A stretch of DNA of 64,000 nt from Nematostella vectensis (taxonomy: Eukaryota > Cnidaria > Anthozoa > Actiniaria > Edwardsiidae): contig NC_064037.1 of the NCBI RefSeq assembly GCF_932526225.1, positions 4,980,703-5,044,702 on the forward strand, given 5' to 3'. The notes below the pieces were generated by a model. The model was not told the DNA's origin, did no database searches, and saw nothing but the letters and a program-made list of their open reading frames with translations. Both the position numbers and the translations under genes were made by a program. Position 1 is the first letter of the stretch. Every line of letters starts with the position of its first letter. Below, piece by piece: positions 36,001 through 47,725 of this stretch.

Positions 36001-39000
36001 GAGATACAGTTTAATGACTGCGGTAAAATTCGAATTAGCTGCAACGAAAGCATTGATCTTAGTCGCTTCTCCTAATAAAACTCATGTTATTAAATTTTTT
36101 TGTCAGAGTGCAGTTGCAATTGCGCAGTTGTCACGAATTTGTGTTGCTGGAGCTATATTTACACTTCTAAACTAGTAAAGATAATTCTAAAATTGTTTTT
36201 CTAAAGTTCTTAATGTGGTAGGGCTAGTTTCTTTCGAATTTTAAACGACTCTTTTAGTAAACAAATCGCTACCAGTGGACATTTGTTTACGTTTTTTTTC
36301 TTTATAAATGGCTGTCACTTAGACGCACTTGCTATTAAATGTATTTTTATTTGGAAATCCGTATTTTTACTATCCTTTTCAAAACCTTATCAAAAATGGG
36401 AAAGAAGGGGAAAAAATTTGTCTTTATTTTTTTTTTATCTTTTACCAGCTTGTGTGAGCTATCATGGCACTGTGCCCCACGACACCTAACCTGTCGACTT
36501 TGTTTAATCAGATTTTTTTTTAATTTTGAGCGATCGGTCATTTGTCTCATAATGTTACGTCCTCTCTGCGAAATTATGAAAAGCTTTTTTTTACCTGAAA
36601 TCCTCTGTACCATCGCTATATTTGTGTGTTTGTTTTTCTTGAATTTGTGTTTCTAATGCCAAATACTAAATAGCTTAAAACGGATATTCTTATCAACACC
36701 GAGTTTGTAGTGATTTATAATCTCTTTTTTCCCTTTTCTTGTTGTATTTGTTATTACTGAACGCCCGTTAAGAAAATTACCATTTTCATTAGTTTATAAT
36801 GATTTAGTTTTCTCTTCTTCTTTGAAGTTTCCGATTGATATAAAAGTTTTTTGTCGCTAGAGCTTTTCGTGTTCAATATCGTTTTATTGCTTTGGTGTCG
36901 CCACCTTTACTGACTGTTTTGTTTCCTCTCTTCAACTCTCTCCGAAAGCTACCGTAATTTTCGTGACAGCTTAAGCTTTTACATAAAAAAGTAAATCCAT
37001 TAGTTCGACAGTTTTTGTCGCTCTAGCTGGTGTGCGATATCGTTTTATTGCTCCTATAGTGCCGATTCATTTACCCTGTCTCTTTTTTTTTCGTTTCCTG
37101 GGAAAAGCTCTATTTTTTAGGACCCTTTTCATAAACAAGCATTATGACTTCAAACCAATAAAAAAAATAACACTATATTGTAGGCCGTCAATAACCATCA
37201 AATTTTCAAAACATGCCCATTTCAGTCCATGATTCCGACTTCGGTGATACTGTTGTTTGGGTTTAACTTTGAATTTTGAAATATCTTGCTATTTTAGAAA
37301 TTATAGTTCCCAACTGCATAATTTTCCGCTAAGCAATTAAAAAAAAAAAAACGTTTTCGTTGTCAGACGATTTTATGAATGAATTTTGAATTTGAGATTC
37401 TAGCGGATTTGTTTCTCTATTGAAATGTATCTTTTGCCATAACATTGATCAAGCAAATCCGGCATAGAGGAAGCGAGTAACTTGCGCTTTCTTGACGACG
37501 TCATCCTTCTAAATTAACTCAAGCTGTATCTGTGAAGGGACTGCGGCGTAGCCAGGATTTTTAAAAGGAGGGGGCCCAAAAGGCCCTTTCAAGGCATTTC
37601 CCCTGTATTTTATATAATGTCTCATACATTTACTGTTTTTTTGGCTGCTAGAAGGGGGGCCCCGAGCCCCCTGGGCCACCCCCCTGGCTACGTCCCTGAA
37701 GGAAGCTGTGCAACTCGCCCCCAGAATACATTGTGTTCTCCAAACCATGTCTAAAAGATACTTGAGACGGACTTGTTCACTATTGGTAGTGTCATTGCCC
37801 ATTGCGCCACGCCCATAACGCGTATCTTGCCAAGTCTTCGTAACAGCGGCTCTGTCGTATGATTAGAGATCATAGCTCTCGTAATATCGGCGTGGCCATT
37901 AATTCGGTAATATCGGCGTTTACGTGATGGCGGGTTTTGCGTAGAATAAACATATTCCTTATATTACCGGCGTAATAACGACGTGTGCGTAATAACGACG
38001 TGTGCGTAATAACGGCGTGTGCGTTATAACGACGTTTGCGTAATAACGCCGTGTGCGTAATAAAGACGTGTGCGTAATAACGGCGTGTACGTAATAACGA
38101 CGTGTGCGTTATAACGATGTATGCGTAATAACGACCTGTGCGTAATAACGACGTGTGCGTAATAACGACGTGTGCGTAATAACGACGTGTGCGTAATAAA
38201 GACGTGTGCGTAATAGCGGCGTGTGCGTAATAACGACGTGTGCGTAATAATGGCGTGTGCGTAATAAAGACGTGTGCGTAATAGCGGCGTGTGCGTAATA
38301 ACGACGTGTGCGTAAAATGGCGTGTGCGTAATAAAGACGTGTGCGTAATAGCGACGTGTGCGTAATAGCGGCGTGTGCGTAATAACGACGTGTGCGTAAT
38401 AATGGCGTGTGCGTAATAAAGACGTGTGCGTAATAACGGCGTGTGCGTAATAACGACGTTTGCGTAATAGCGGTGTGTGCGTAATAACGACGTGTGCGTA
38501 ATACCGGTGTGTGCGTAACAACGTGTGCGTAATAGCGGCGTGTGCGTAATAACGACGTGTGTGTAATAACGACGTGTGCGTAATAGCGGTGTGTGCGTAA
38601 TAACGACGTGTACGTAATAGCGGCGTGTGCGTAATAACAACGTGTACATAATAACGACATGTGCGTAATAACGACGTGTGCGTTCGATGTTTGCGTATGT
38701 TTCTCATAATAACGACGTGTGTGTAATAACGACGTGTGTGTAATAACGACGTGTGCGTAATAGCGGTGTGTGCTTAATAACGACGTGTGCGTAATAGCGG
38801 TGTGTGCGTAATAACGACGTGTACATAATAACGACATGTGCGTAATAACGACGTGTGCGTTCGATGTTTGCGTATGTTTCGCATAATAACGACGTGTGCG
38901 TAATAAAGACGTCTGCGAAATGACGACTTATGTGTAATAGCGACGTGTGTGTTATACGCTTGTGCGAAATAACGGGATGCGTAATAGCGACGTTTGCGTA

Positions 39001-42000
39001 ATAGCGGCGTGTGCGTAATAACGACGTGTGCGTTATAACGACGTGTGCGTAATAACGACGTGCGCGTAATAGCGGCGTGTGCGTAATAACTACGTTTGCG
39101 TAATAATAGCGTTAGCGTAATAAAGGCGTATTTGTTATAGAGACGTGTGCAAAATGGCGGTGTATGCGAAATAATTGGACGAACAAAATGACTTTGTTTC
39201 TCTTTTGTTCAGGGAAATACTGTACATACCAATATAGTCTAGCCTTATATTTTACGCTTTATGCGTCTCTAACCTATCCGCGTTTTCTTGTTTGCTTAGA
39301 CGCAGAATGTGGTCACTTCTCGGGGGAATACCTATGAGGGAAAGAAGTTCATGGGGAAACGAGTAAGTAATCCAATGTGCAGTCCCAGAAATTGGAATTT
39401 CTTGTTGACATAACTTCATTTAACAATCCCCTTGGGGATGCTCAATCGCTTAAATATTCCAGCGTAATGTATTCAAGCTACTTGACTTCGCACACCCCTT
39501 GTAACCGAGTCAAATTTTCTCTTTCCTGCTTTCTGATGGTTGTATTTCTGCCTGTCAATATACACACTGTATGTATTAGAAGCTCATGTATTAGAAATAA
39601 CTGATGCCGACCCACGTGCTATACCCCTCAACGCTTGTTGTTGTTGTTGTTGTTGTTTATATTCAAACTAGAAATCTTTTCTATTCGCCTGAGCGTAACG
39701 AAAGAGAATAGAATGAAATCCATACTCCCCCCTCTATGGTAGGCTTTATCACTCTCCGTCCTTGAAATCCGACCTTGACATGCCCTTTCATTTCTAGGCT
39801 AAGGGCCGCCAGAATGCTTTTTAGCATTCCGTTTGCATTCAGAATCATCCGATTCTGTCGCATGAATCAGGACTGGAACTGGGGGAAGACATGTAACTCC
39901 CGTTTCCGTTTGCTCGAATGGTCCTGTGCGTCCAAATCTTAGAACTTGTTTCCACCAAAACTAGAGTCCTTTGACTGGTCACGTGAAAAAAATCCCCTTA
40001 TGCGTCACCAAACAGGTCAATAGGGCGCGGTCACGAAGGGCGGTGAAATTAAAAATCAAAATGCTATAACTTATTCTGGTTTAATCGAAAACGGACCCTG
40101 TTTTCGGATTTTAATTAATCATGTAGTTTTCGCATATTGATAGTCAAACCTAAAGGCTTTAAGCACTTTAACCATTGTGGGGGGCGACGATTGTGTATTT
40201 CATGATAGGTCATTCACATTCTGATTATTTCATGATAGGTCATTCACATTCTGATTATTTCAGCTGTGCGGCGTGTCCATATTACGTGCAGGCGAAACGC
40301 TTGAGCCAGCGCTTGCATCTGTCTGCAAGGAGATAAGAATTGGCAAGATCCTCATTCAAACCAACGATGAAACAGACGAACCAGAGGTAAAATCTCTGCT
40401 AAACAGTATAAAAGGTGCACTAAGAAATCAATTGGCCTTTTGAGTGATAAAGTCGTGTCGAAATAAACATAGAAATGACAGCGCCTACTTGCCAGATAGC
40501 GACGAAAAAATGATCTTTCATTGAAAATAAGCGCTTACATAATCTGACACGTTCTGGTTAATTGTAAGCGCTGAAAAAGTCGCTTTTGCTGTTGTTATTT
40601 TCCGCCAAACGTTGGAGCGCGCGCGAGCTTGTCAATCGTTTGTCACGTGATTTCTTAGTGCAAGTCGCCTATTGGGGGACTAGGCTGGATTGTGGGACCG
40701 TTTTCTCGATCTATTCAAAATGTTGGTCAATCCCCAAAATGGCTACGTGTTAAACAACAATCCAGGAAAGCCTGAACCACGTGACCAACTAAAGTGGACC
40801 ACAGGAATACCATACAATGAACAAAGGATCTCTAACCCAGCTCCCACTCGTTTTAAAGCTTAAAGTTTTACAATTCTTTGTTGCTCTGGTTTGAAAGCCG
40901 CATTATGACCAATTTACTTCGGAAGGGCCGACGAAAACCTAAACAGACAAAAAAATATCTTAGAGTCTGTCCTAAAATATCATTCACATCCTCGAAGAAA
41001 CTTCCAACAGACTCACTGCTTTTATAATGTTGAAATATTTTTCGCGTTTTCCGTTAATAATCATTGGAGATTGTTATGTAATCTACCAAAAGTAAACTGG
41101 TGACAATGCGGCTTTAATGGACTAATATGATAAAAAGTCTTTGACTCCCTGTACACACACTGTACCCTCATACCCTTCCTCGCCCGAGATTTTTAGTTAA
41201 CATACTCTGCTTTATATTCTTTCTAGCTGCACTACTTGCGATTGCCTAAAGACATCAGTGATGATCATGTGATCTTGATGGACGCTACCGTTGCAACTGG
41301 AGCAGCAGGTAGGGCGAAGAAGGTAGAGGGGGATTTGGGTCAGGGGTGGCGGGTCAGGTGGGGTCGGGAGGGCTTATGTATTGCTAGGTAATATTATAGA
41401 GAACATAATCAACAGCTTTGAGGAGATTCATTAAAATGACTTTTTATGGTTGTCTCCATTTGATAGCTTACCTTCAAAAACTAACTACCTTACCGTACAA
41501 AGTTAAGCGCTAACATCCATGTCCTAGATAGACTATAAAACTTTGGCATGTCCACGTTGTGGTTTTGAGGAAACGCATTATTAAATTGATTAGAGAGCAT
41601 TTCACGTCTGTACTCTTAAAAAGAAATTTTCCGTTGCAATGTGTTGCCGCCTTTTTGGCTTTATGTTCCTTATATGTTTTTTTTTACCATTCCAGCATTG
41701 ATGGCCATTCGGGTACTTCTCGTAAGTTTTCCCATACTATTAATGAACATTACTTTATTATTATCAACATTCGTGCCATATGGTTAAAGGAAGCATTTTT
41801 AACGTAAGGTCGAAAAAGTGTTTTGCTGGATACTGAGAAGTGGCTTCAAGCCTTAGTAGCCTAATTCCCAGAAGCAGTGTGGGTAATTCAGGCCAGGTTA
41901 CCAAGGGCTTTTGCCACTCTGTCCTAGTTATGGGGGGAACGTTTGGGGGGGGGGGGGGGGTCTAATTACCACAATACCGCAAAACATCTCCCCCTAGTGG

Positions 42001-43386
42001 CAACAAAAGGATTGGACAGACTAGGGGCTGATCTGCGAAAGCTTGCCAAACTCATACCATACCCATAGCTTTTTGGTATTTGGCTGCTGCACCACAAGGA
42101 ATCAAGGAATGGAGCGCCAATCCTTTGATAGAAATTAAGGGATGGGAAAAACTAAAAACAAAAACAAACGGAATAATCAGTTTCTGAGAAAAATCCGCAC
42201 AATAGAAATCCCATGATAATAAAAAAATAATTCAAGCAGTCAATATATATTCTAATGGCCTTCCCACATATGCGCAATGCCTGTTTTCAAAGACTGGCCG
42301 GTTTTAATGCAGCTTTTTATTTTTAGGACCACGAAGTCAAGGAAGAGAACATTCTTTTTGTTTCACTTATAGCTGCAAAATCAGGTACAAGTCAGGGTTT
42401 TTTTTTTTTGCTTTTCCTTCTACTTCGATCGACGTTGGTGGCATGGATATCTTTTATTACCGATATCCAGATGGTAACCAAACAAATTTTAAAGGGAGGG
42501 GTAGTTTTTTGTACCCCGTACTAAACGACTTTGGTAGACGGGATACGGCTTTTGTATCTATGTTGATTCGTCTGAGGTCCGCACTATCCTGCTGTGTGTG
42601 TGTGGGGTCGACGTGGTACAGGTTGTGTATCGTTACTGATTCATTCCTTTTCGATATGGTCAGGGGTCCATACGATAGCATATGCTTATCCTAAGGTAAA
42701 CATCGTCACCACTGCTGTCGACAATGAGCTGAATGATCAGTATCACATCATTCCTGGAATAGGTGCGTATAAGACAATGATAACTTGTCATCGTAATCAT
42801 TATAGTCGTTGTCATCATCGTAAACATCAACATAGTCATCGTTATAGTCATCATCATTACCATCATTATCATAGTCATCATCATCACCATCAATTTTATA
42901 GTCATCATTATTACCATCATTATCATAGTCATCATCATTATCATAGTCGTCATCATCATTACCATCATTATCATCATCATCATCATCATCATCATTATCA
43001 TTATCATAGTCATCATCATCATCATTGCCGTCATTATCATAGTCATCCACATGATCTGTTGATTTTCATCAATGCCTTCTTATAACTATTGAAATGACTG
43101 CAAGAATTTCTGAAGTAGAAAGCACAGATCTACCAGAAATATTATCATCATCAACACCATCACTACAGCTTTTAAATTCTTAAAATAATGTCAACGACAA
43201 CAATAATATTTAAGTACATCTTTACCAACTTCAGCAGTAATTGCAATTCCAGCAACAATAGTAAGAACTACAACTGTAACGGTGACATGGATCTAACTTA
43301 ACTATCTGCTGATATTTCTTTAAACCCCTTTAGGAAACTTTGGAGACCGCTATTTTGGCACCGAGTACCGAACACCAAGCACCTAG
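27022..43386 (+). CDS. UCKL1: Uridine-cytidine kinase-like 1 (22 exons)
   Basis: Pyrimidine-salvage enzyme family: phosphorylates uridine/cytidine with an N-terminal kinase domain and carries a UPRT-like C-terminal domain. Exons: 27022-27113, 27197-27297, 28971-29024, 29445-29551, 29956-30016, 30218-30282, 30373-30417, 30751-30822, 31046-31101, 31546-31621, 32209-32266, 32357-32418, 32528-32544, 32809-32907, 33173-33266, 39300-39362, 40264-40386, 41227-41308, 41696-41721, 42327-42384, 42664-42762, 43334-43386. All are GT-AG, in phase, and total 520 aa. The Walker A loop GGSASGKT is at residues 86-93; [24 protein letters not shown] and [10 protein letters not shown] follow as in uridine kinases. 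The C-terminal half has [19 protein letters not shown] and [12 protein letters not shown], where the PRPP-loop is degenerate as in UCKL1 relatives. It ends [14 protein letters not shown]. One exon is only 17 bp; intron 15 is 6 kb. Identification is firm. Confidence 0.95.
33267..37545. other. UCKL1 intron 15, AT-rich part
   Basis: Four kilobases of AT-rich intron with many T-runs (for example TTTTTTTTT near 34,730 and 36,290). Open frames here are low-complexity F/L-rich translations of T-runs. A short duplicated motif (ACTTGAAAGGAAAG versus ACTTGATAGTAAAAG, near 34,138 and 34,316) suggests an old local duplication. No gene recognised. Confidence 0.55.
37546..37698. repeat. Dispersed MITE-like repeat (copy 2) inside UCKL1 intron 15
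   Basis: Begins GGCGTAGCCAGGATTTTTAA and ends CCCCCTGGCTACGTCCCTG, giving inverted ends. Internal blocks match the copy at 20,413-20,536, with about 30 bp of extra sequence in the middle. Confidence 0.75.
37970..39170. repeat. 17-bp minisatellite in UCKL1 intron 15
   Basis: About 70 copies of a 17-bp unit (CGTGTGCGTAATAACGA and variants with AATAGCGG, AATAAAGA), becoming irregular after about 38,880. A 174-bp longer block containing TCGATGTTTGCGTATGTTTC recurs near 38,684 and 38,860. The minus strand is open in all three frames for more than 220 codons because the unit lacks stops; this follows from the 17-bp period. Confidence 0.95.
39636..39660. repeat. TTG microsatellite in UCKL1 intron 16
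   Basis: Pure TTG run of about 8 copies (39,636-39,657) between exons 16 and 17. No function is evident. Confidence 0.85.
40197..40258 (+). repeat. 31-bp tandem duplication at the UCKL1 exon-17 acceptor
   Basis: The block TTTCATGATAGGTCATTCAC plus ATTCTGATTA occurs twice back to back and ends directly at the TTTCAG acceptor of exon 17 (40,264). The duplicated part includes TTCTGAT, a fair branch-point match, so the intron end now has two candidate branch points. Confidence 0.85.
42785..43060. repeat. CAT/TCA-rich microsatellite in UCKL1 last intron
   Basis: Imperfect trinucleotide run of ATC/CAT with interspersed ATAGTC, between exons 21 and 22. It produces long His- or Asp-rich or Met-rich open frames on either strand that are clearly simple repeats. 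Confidence 0.93.
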
Positions 43387-44957
43387 CAGAGCTGATAATA
43401 GAATAGTAAACACCATATATAACATAGCAACACATAGTCGTGCATGTGACTTGAGCAAGAAGACATGATATTATTAATCTTGCAGACATTTTCATGCATC
43501 GTTTTAGCATTTCGAGCAGTCGTCTCTCCGTACTAGCTGTACAAAGTTTATATAAGACGTTGGAAGGTTAAATTTCTATTCAATACAAAGATATATACTG
43601 TTGCCATGGATGACATTTTAAACAAATATTTGTGTCCAATCAATGTGTGGGTTGTCGTTCATACGCAGGCTTTTTTCCACGCCAGTCAAGGCTTTATTGT
43701 CTTCTCACCGATACCAAAACAAGTTAATTTTAAGCTGACAAAGTGGCCAGTTATTGGAGAAATTACAAAAGCCAAATTAAAAATGTCAAGTTTGAGGTGG
43801 ACTTGGTCCGGCTTGTGTGGCATAGTTTGGTTTGGCTTTATTTGAATGTTGGAAGGACTTTTATTCTTGGATGGATATTGAATTTCACAGGGAATTTAGT
43901 TCGCTTCAATGATAGTACATCTTAATTATTTTTGATTTATATAAAAAATAATTTGAGATGGTATGTGAATTCTAAACACATTTTCTGTGCTTGTGTTAAC
44001 GCATTAGAAGTCTTGGCAAGAGACCATCATAGTCTCTTTGTCTTGGTGAATTTTGCTGATCTTTGCTTGTCGCTATAAGGCTCCCGCAGATTGACTTGAC
44101 TCAATGTTATTTATAAGATAAATATGGGTTTCCAGGATACGTCTGTAAAAAAAACTCAGTAAAAACATTATTCCTTGGTTGTACTATTTCTTAATTTCCC
44201 ATCAATAAAAACAAGTTTCGAGAAACATTGATTTTCCTTGTTTTTGAATGCTGATGTGTTGCCCAATGTCTTCAGGAGAAAAAGAAGAATATTTTAATTT
44301 TATGAGACGCCATTTATGTTAAAACTAAACATTCAATAATTTAAACACTGAAAACTGTTAAAAAGGGATGAAAGTTTTGTATATTATGTCTTGGATGGAT
44401 CAGAGGGGAAATATTTTTCAGTAAAATCTAAATAATATCGCATATGGAATGATTTTTTATATATTTAAGTTTGTTAGTTTCCCAGTGACAACATAATCAG
44501 CTTGTCTAATTAACATTAAAAAAACACAAACGATGACACATTAAACTAACGAGATGTCATTATTTGCTATAAAAAGATAAATTTGAATTTCAATTAAATT
44601 ATTTTGTTTTCTATTTCAATTACTTCCAGATTTTCCTATAACCTGTTTGGCAGGTTAAAAACAATGTCATGAATTTGGGCGCCTTCATGCCTCGTAGAAG
44701 ACAATATTTTGAATGATTTCCATAGGAAGCGTTAGAGATTAGCTCTTAAATTTAAAATCATTTTTATGACATTAATTGTCAGCTAAAAATTGTAATGACT
44801 TCTTCACATGTCTTTTTATTTATTTTTTGACCAGACTAAAATATACCATTTATGTCTCCTCTTCAATTCCGAGGAACTTTCGAGGTGTAAAACACAGCAC
44901 AATTAGGTGAACGTCATTTGGTATACTTAACAAGTTGAAGTAGCCAACTGAGTTCTG
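43387..44957. other. Intergenic: UCKL1 3' side and ANKRD34-like 3' side
   Basis: Convergent gene ends. AT-rich sequence with no further exon or domain recognised. Several AATAAA-like motifs are possible polyadenylation signals on both strands, but none can be singled out. Confidence 0.5.
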
Positions 44958-46157
44958 TTATTCTGCTGAAGTGTTTTCTTTGGTTTTCTTTTTACTCAAA
45001 TCTTTACTCAGACTTGCAAAAGCCTGAACAGCGGGACTTTTTGCTCTTAATTTTCCAGCTAATTTACTTCCTCGCCCTGTCGCAGACAAGCTTGACAATC
45101 TTCCCGATTCTTCTGAATCTGTTTTTCCGCGGTTCGCAAGCATACTCATTATTTTCTTTTTGTTTCCTGCTGCCCTGCAAAGGCCTCTCATTTTAATGTT
45201 TAATTCATTTAAACCTTTCGCATTTTCAGGCAAAGACGCCGTATCGTCTTCCTCAACAATTTCGTCCTCTGTAATTATTGGTTCAACATGCACATATCTA
45301 ACAGACTTGTAACCTTTGCGATATAAATCTGAGCTTTGTTGGTTATAGATGATAAACAGTTTCGATAAGTCTTCCCAAATGGGAGGAAATGGCTGAAAAA
45401 AGCTTGGGACATCAATTCTGTCTGGAGCCGTAACTGGTCGATTGTACGGCGTTAGGACTTGGGGAAGAACAACCCTTTTTGTATTTGCGCTTTTGACTTT
45501 ATTTTTCTTTTCTTTATTTCCTCTTTTCGGACGAACATCTCCGACTTCTCGTAAAAATGCCGATGGTATTGAAAACGGACGTCGTTTTCGTCTTTTTATT
45601 ATGTCTTTTCTAAGCTCGGACGCTGTTTTACCAGTCTCACTGTCCCATACTTGCAAAGAAGCTTTTCCTATCTCTAATAATATATCTGCAATATCAGTCC
45701 TTTCGGATTTCAGAGCATTAATTAATGGTGTTTCTCCTTTCCTATTGATAGTATCAACGGTTAGTCCGTACGCTTTCAGTTTCCTGACGAGTTCCATGAC
45801 AACCGTTTCGTCTCCCGCCAAAATAGCATAATTCAATGCCGTATTTCCATCCAAATCCGTTGAATTTAAGTCATAATCAACAAATCGAGTTAACCATTTC
45901 AGAAGTTTCTTCTTTTTTAAAATACAAGCATAAGAGAGAGCTGTTTTTCCTTGTTTATCTTTGATTCCGACATTTCCACCGTTCTCAAGCAACAGTTTGG
46001 CCATCGAGCATGCTTTGTCCTCGTTGTCAACGAAGCATAACTCCATTAGAGGAGTTCTTCCCTCATCTCCTTGCCTGTTCACGTCGGCTCCGACTTCCAC
46101 CAGCAGTCTAGCCTGTCGCCATCGCCTTTGTATGATTGCATGGTGTAAAGATGCCAT
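44958..46157 (-). CDS. Ankyrin-repeat protein, ANKRD34-like
   Basis: Single-exon protein of 399 aa from the ATG at 46157 (MASLHHAII). Four to five ankyrin repeats occupy about residues 1-185: LLVEVGADVNRQGDEGRTPL, LLLENGGNVGIKDKQGKTAL, DLNSTDLDGNTALNYA, and VDTINRKGETPLINAL with the following repeat. The rest is basic, with a KRRKRRPF cluster, a PERS-poor linker, and a Lys/Ser-rich C-terminus (LSKDLSKKKTK). The repeat spacing, with the EGRTPLM motif and the long insert before KLLLENGG, resembles vertebrate ANKRD34 proteins, whose function is poorly known. The open frame continues 28 codons upstream of this ATG without a better start, so a longer N-terminus or an upstream exon (acceptor-like TGCACTGCAG near 46,235) cannot be excluded. 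Ankyrin call is firm; orthology is tentative. Confidence 0.85.
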   Translation of the reverse strand: MASLHHAIIQRRWRQARLLVEVGADVNRQGDEGRTPLMELCFVDNEDKACSMAKLLLENGGNVGIKDKQGKTALSYACILKKKKLLKWLTRFVDYDLNSTDLDGNTALNYAILAGDETVVMELVRKLKAYGLTVDTINRKGETPLINALKSERTDIADILLEIGKASLQVWDSETGKTASELRKDIIKRRKRRPFSIPSAFLREVGDVRPKRGNKEKKNKVKSANTKRVVLPQVLTPYNRPVTAPDRIDVPSFFQPFPPIWEDLSKLFIIYNQQSSDLYRKGYKSVRYVHVEPIITEDEIVEEDDTASLPENAKGLNELNIKMRGLCRAAGNKKKIMSMLANRGKTDSEESGRLSSLSATGRGSKLAGKLRAKSPAVQAFASLSKDLSKKKTKENTSAE

Positions 46158-47350
46158 TTCATGTGACTTGGTCGTGATTTCGACTGCACCATGTAGCAGT
46201 GGCGCGTATGCCTTGTAGTGGCTTTCTCTCCTGCAGTGCACTCAATTTGGCGTCTTCTGTGATTAACATAACTGAACAAATCACGTGTCTGAGGACACTG
46301 AGAGCTAATTTCGAAAAAGCAGGTGTATTCGGTTTTCGGATTTAGTTATGAGTGCCAAACAGTTTTCCGTGATAGAAAAGCCATTACGAACGTTATGTCA
46401 AAGAAAACGATTTTATACTTGATCGTTTAGAATAAGTAGACAAATAAACTCGTAGAGATCCTCACTTTCGCGTTTTACTGTCTACGTTTTCGAGTTGTTT
46501 TTCTATTTCGTCTACGACTGAATCACTCCAATGTTTTCTTTAGCCGATAATTTATTCGTTTCACGGAATTTAATCTTGAGGATTTAAATTCAATTTCGAC
46601 AGACAGTGTCGACAAGGCGCCTTTTATGCCAAATACCCATTTAGTCGGATGTCAGTCCGACATGACTTGCAGAAAAAAAATGCCTAATTCGTCACCAAAA
46701 TGAGCCATAATAAACGATATTTCTGTTTGACCAGCCAATTCTGGCTACTCCTCGTAATAAGTTATTTAAAGATTACTATTATTATTATCTAATGCTAAAC
46801 CAAATTGTCTGAGTGTATCTAGGAACTGGCCTTGTCAGTGACAGCATGGCGCTGGCGTAATTTTGTTTAAACATAAAGCACTAAAGCGGATAATACTGTT
46901 CTAATCCATATCCTGACATAGAGATAAGCTCCATGCGCGCACCCTGGGGGCGTGGGTAGGCAGAATACCCTGCTACCCTCTGGCCGCCAAAAAATTGGGT
47001 ATTTTTTTTATTGAAAGACCGTCAAATACTCTCCTGTTCCAATAAAAGAAATGTAAAATACTTTATTATTGGCATCTAAATTTTGTTACATACTATGTTT
47101 GAACCGTTAATTTTGCTTCTTTAAACAGCTTTTTGTGGTGGGTTTTGTCAGTTAATGAAACAGACTTTTCTCGTTGAATTCAATATAAACCATTTTTAAG
47201 ACATCAAGGATTTCTTTACTGGGCCTATTATAAATTGGACACTTCAGTAAGAAGTGCAGCTACTTATCTGTTTTGTTTGGTTGCATTGCTGGTAATGACC
47301 AATTAAATACCCCCTACCCCACCCCTCTTACTCATCACATATGGATTTCA
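46158..47350. other. Intergenic between ANKRD34-like gene and mobile element
   Basis: Presumed upstream region of the ankyrin gene. Host-like AT-rich sequence; a GC-richer patch with CACCCTGGGGGCGTGGGTAG lies near 46,938. No gene recognised. Confidence 0.5.
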
Positions 47351-47356
47351 CATTCT
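47351..47356. repeat. Target-site duplication, left (CATTCT)
   Basis: CATTCT directly precedes the terminal G-run of the element and is repeated exactly at 57659-57664 after the other end. Six-base duplications are the hallmark of Polinton/Maverick integration. Confidence 0.8.
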
Positions 47357-47620
47357 GGGGGGGGGGGGGGGGGGGGGCGCGGATCGCCCCTCCGGGCCTC
47401 CCAGCCCCGTCTTAGGCTTGGGAGGCGCGAGCCCCCCCTCCGACCCCCCCAGCCCCATTCCAGGCTGGGGGGGTTACAGTGGCACCGAAACGCGTTTCGT
47501 GTAGACTAACAGTTGCTGGTTATTATTCTACGTCGAGACCACTTCGCGTAGATAGGTAAATCTACGCAAAACACACTCCGCGTAGAAGGGTAATTAGCGA
47601 TGGTTAGCAATCATTAATCC
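47357..47620 (+). repeat. Left terminal inverted repeat
   Basis: Begins with a 21-G run, then CGCGGATCGCCCCTCCGGGC, a G/C-rich stretch, GTGGCACCGAAACGCGTTTC, and ends around TCATTAATCC. It pairs as an inverted repeat with 57,384-57,658. Inside are several copies of the short motif CTACGCG/CGCGTAG (near 47,530, 47,548, 47,566 and 47,581), possible binding sites for the integrase or another terminal protein. The outermost 30 bp seen in the right repeat are missing or replaced by the G-run. Confidence 0.9.
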
Positions 47621-47725
47621 GCTGTCTATCGACAGCAGCGGGACTGGGCCTTTCATAGAAACGAGTGGGAACCTTGCAATTAGACCTCCGTCTGTCCTGT
47701 GGTATACCGAGCGTTCGAAGGATGA

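Noticed and set aside
37870-38837. Three overlapping minus-strand frames of 227-259 codons rich in [12 protein letters not shown]
   Set aside because: The 17-bp repeat contains no stop on that strand, so all three frames stay open. No start context, no splice evidence, and it lies in a UCKL1 intron.
42594-43085. His-, Asp- or Met-rich frames of 100-163 codons
   Set aside because: Trinucleotide microsatellite in the last UCKL1 intron.
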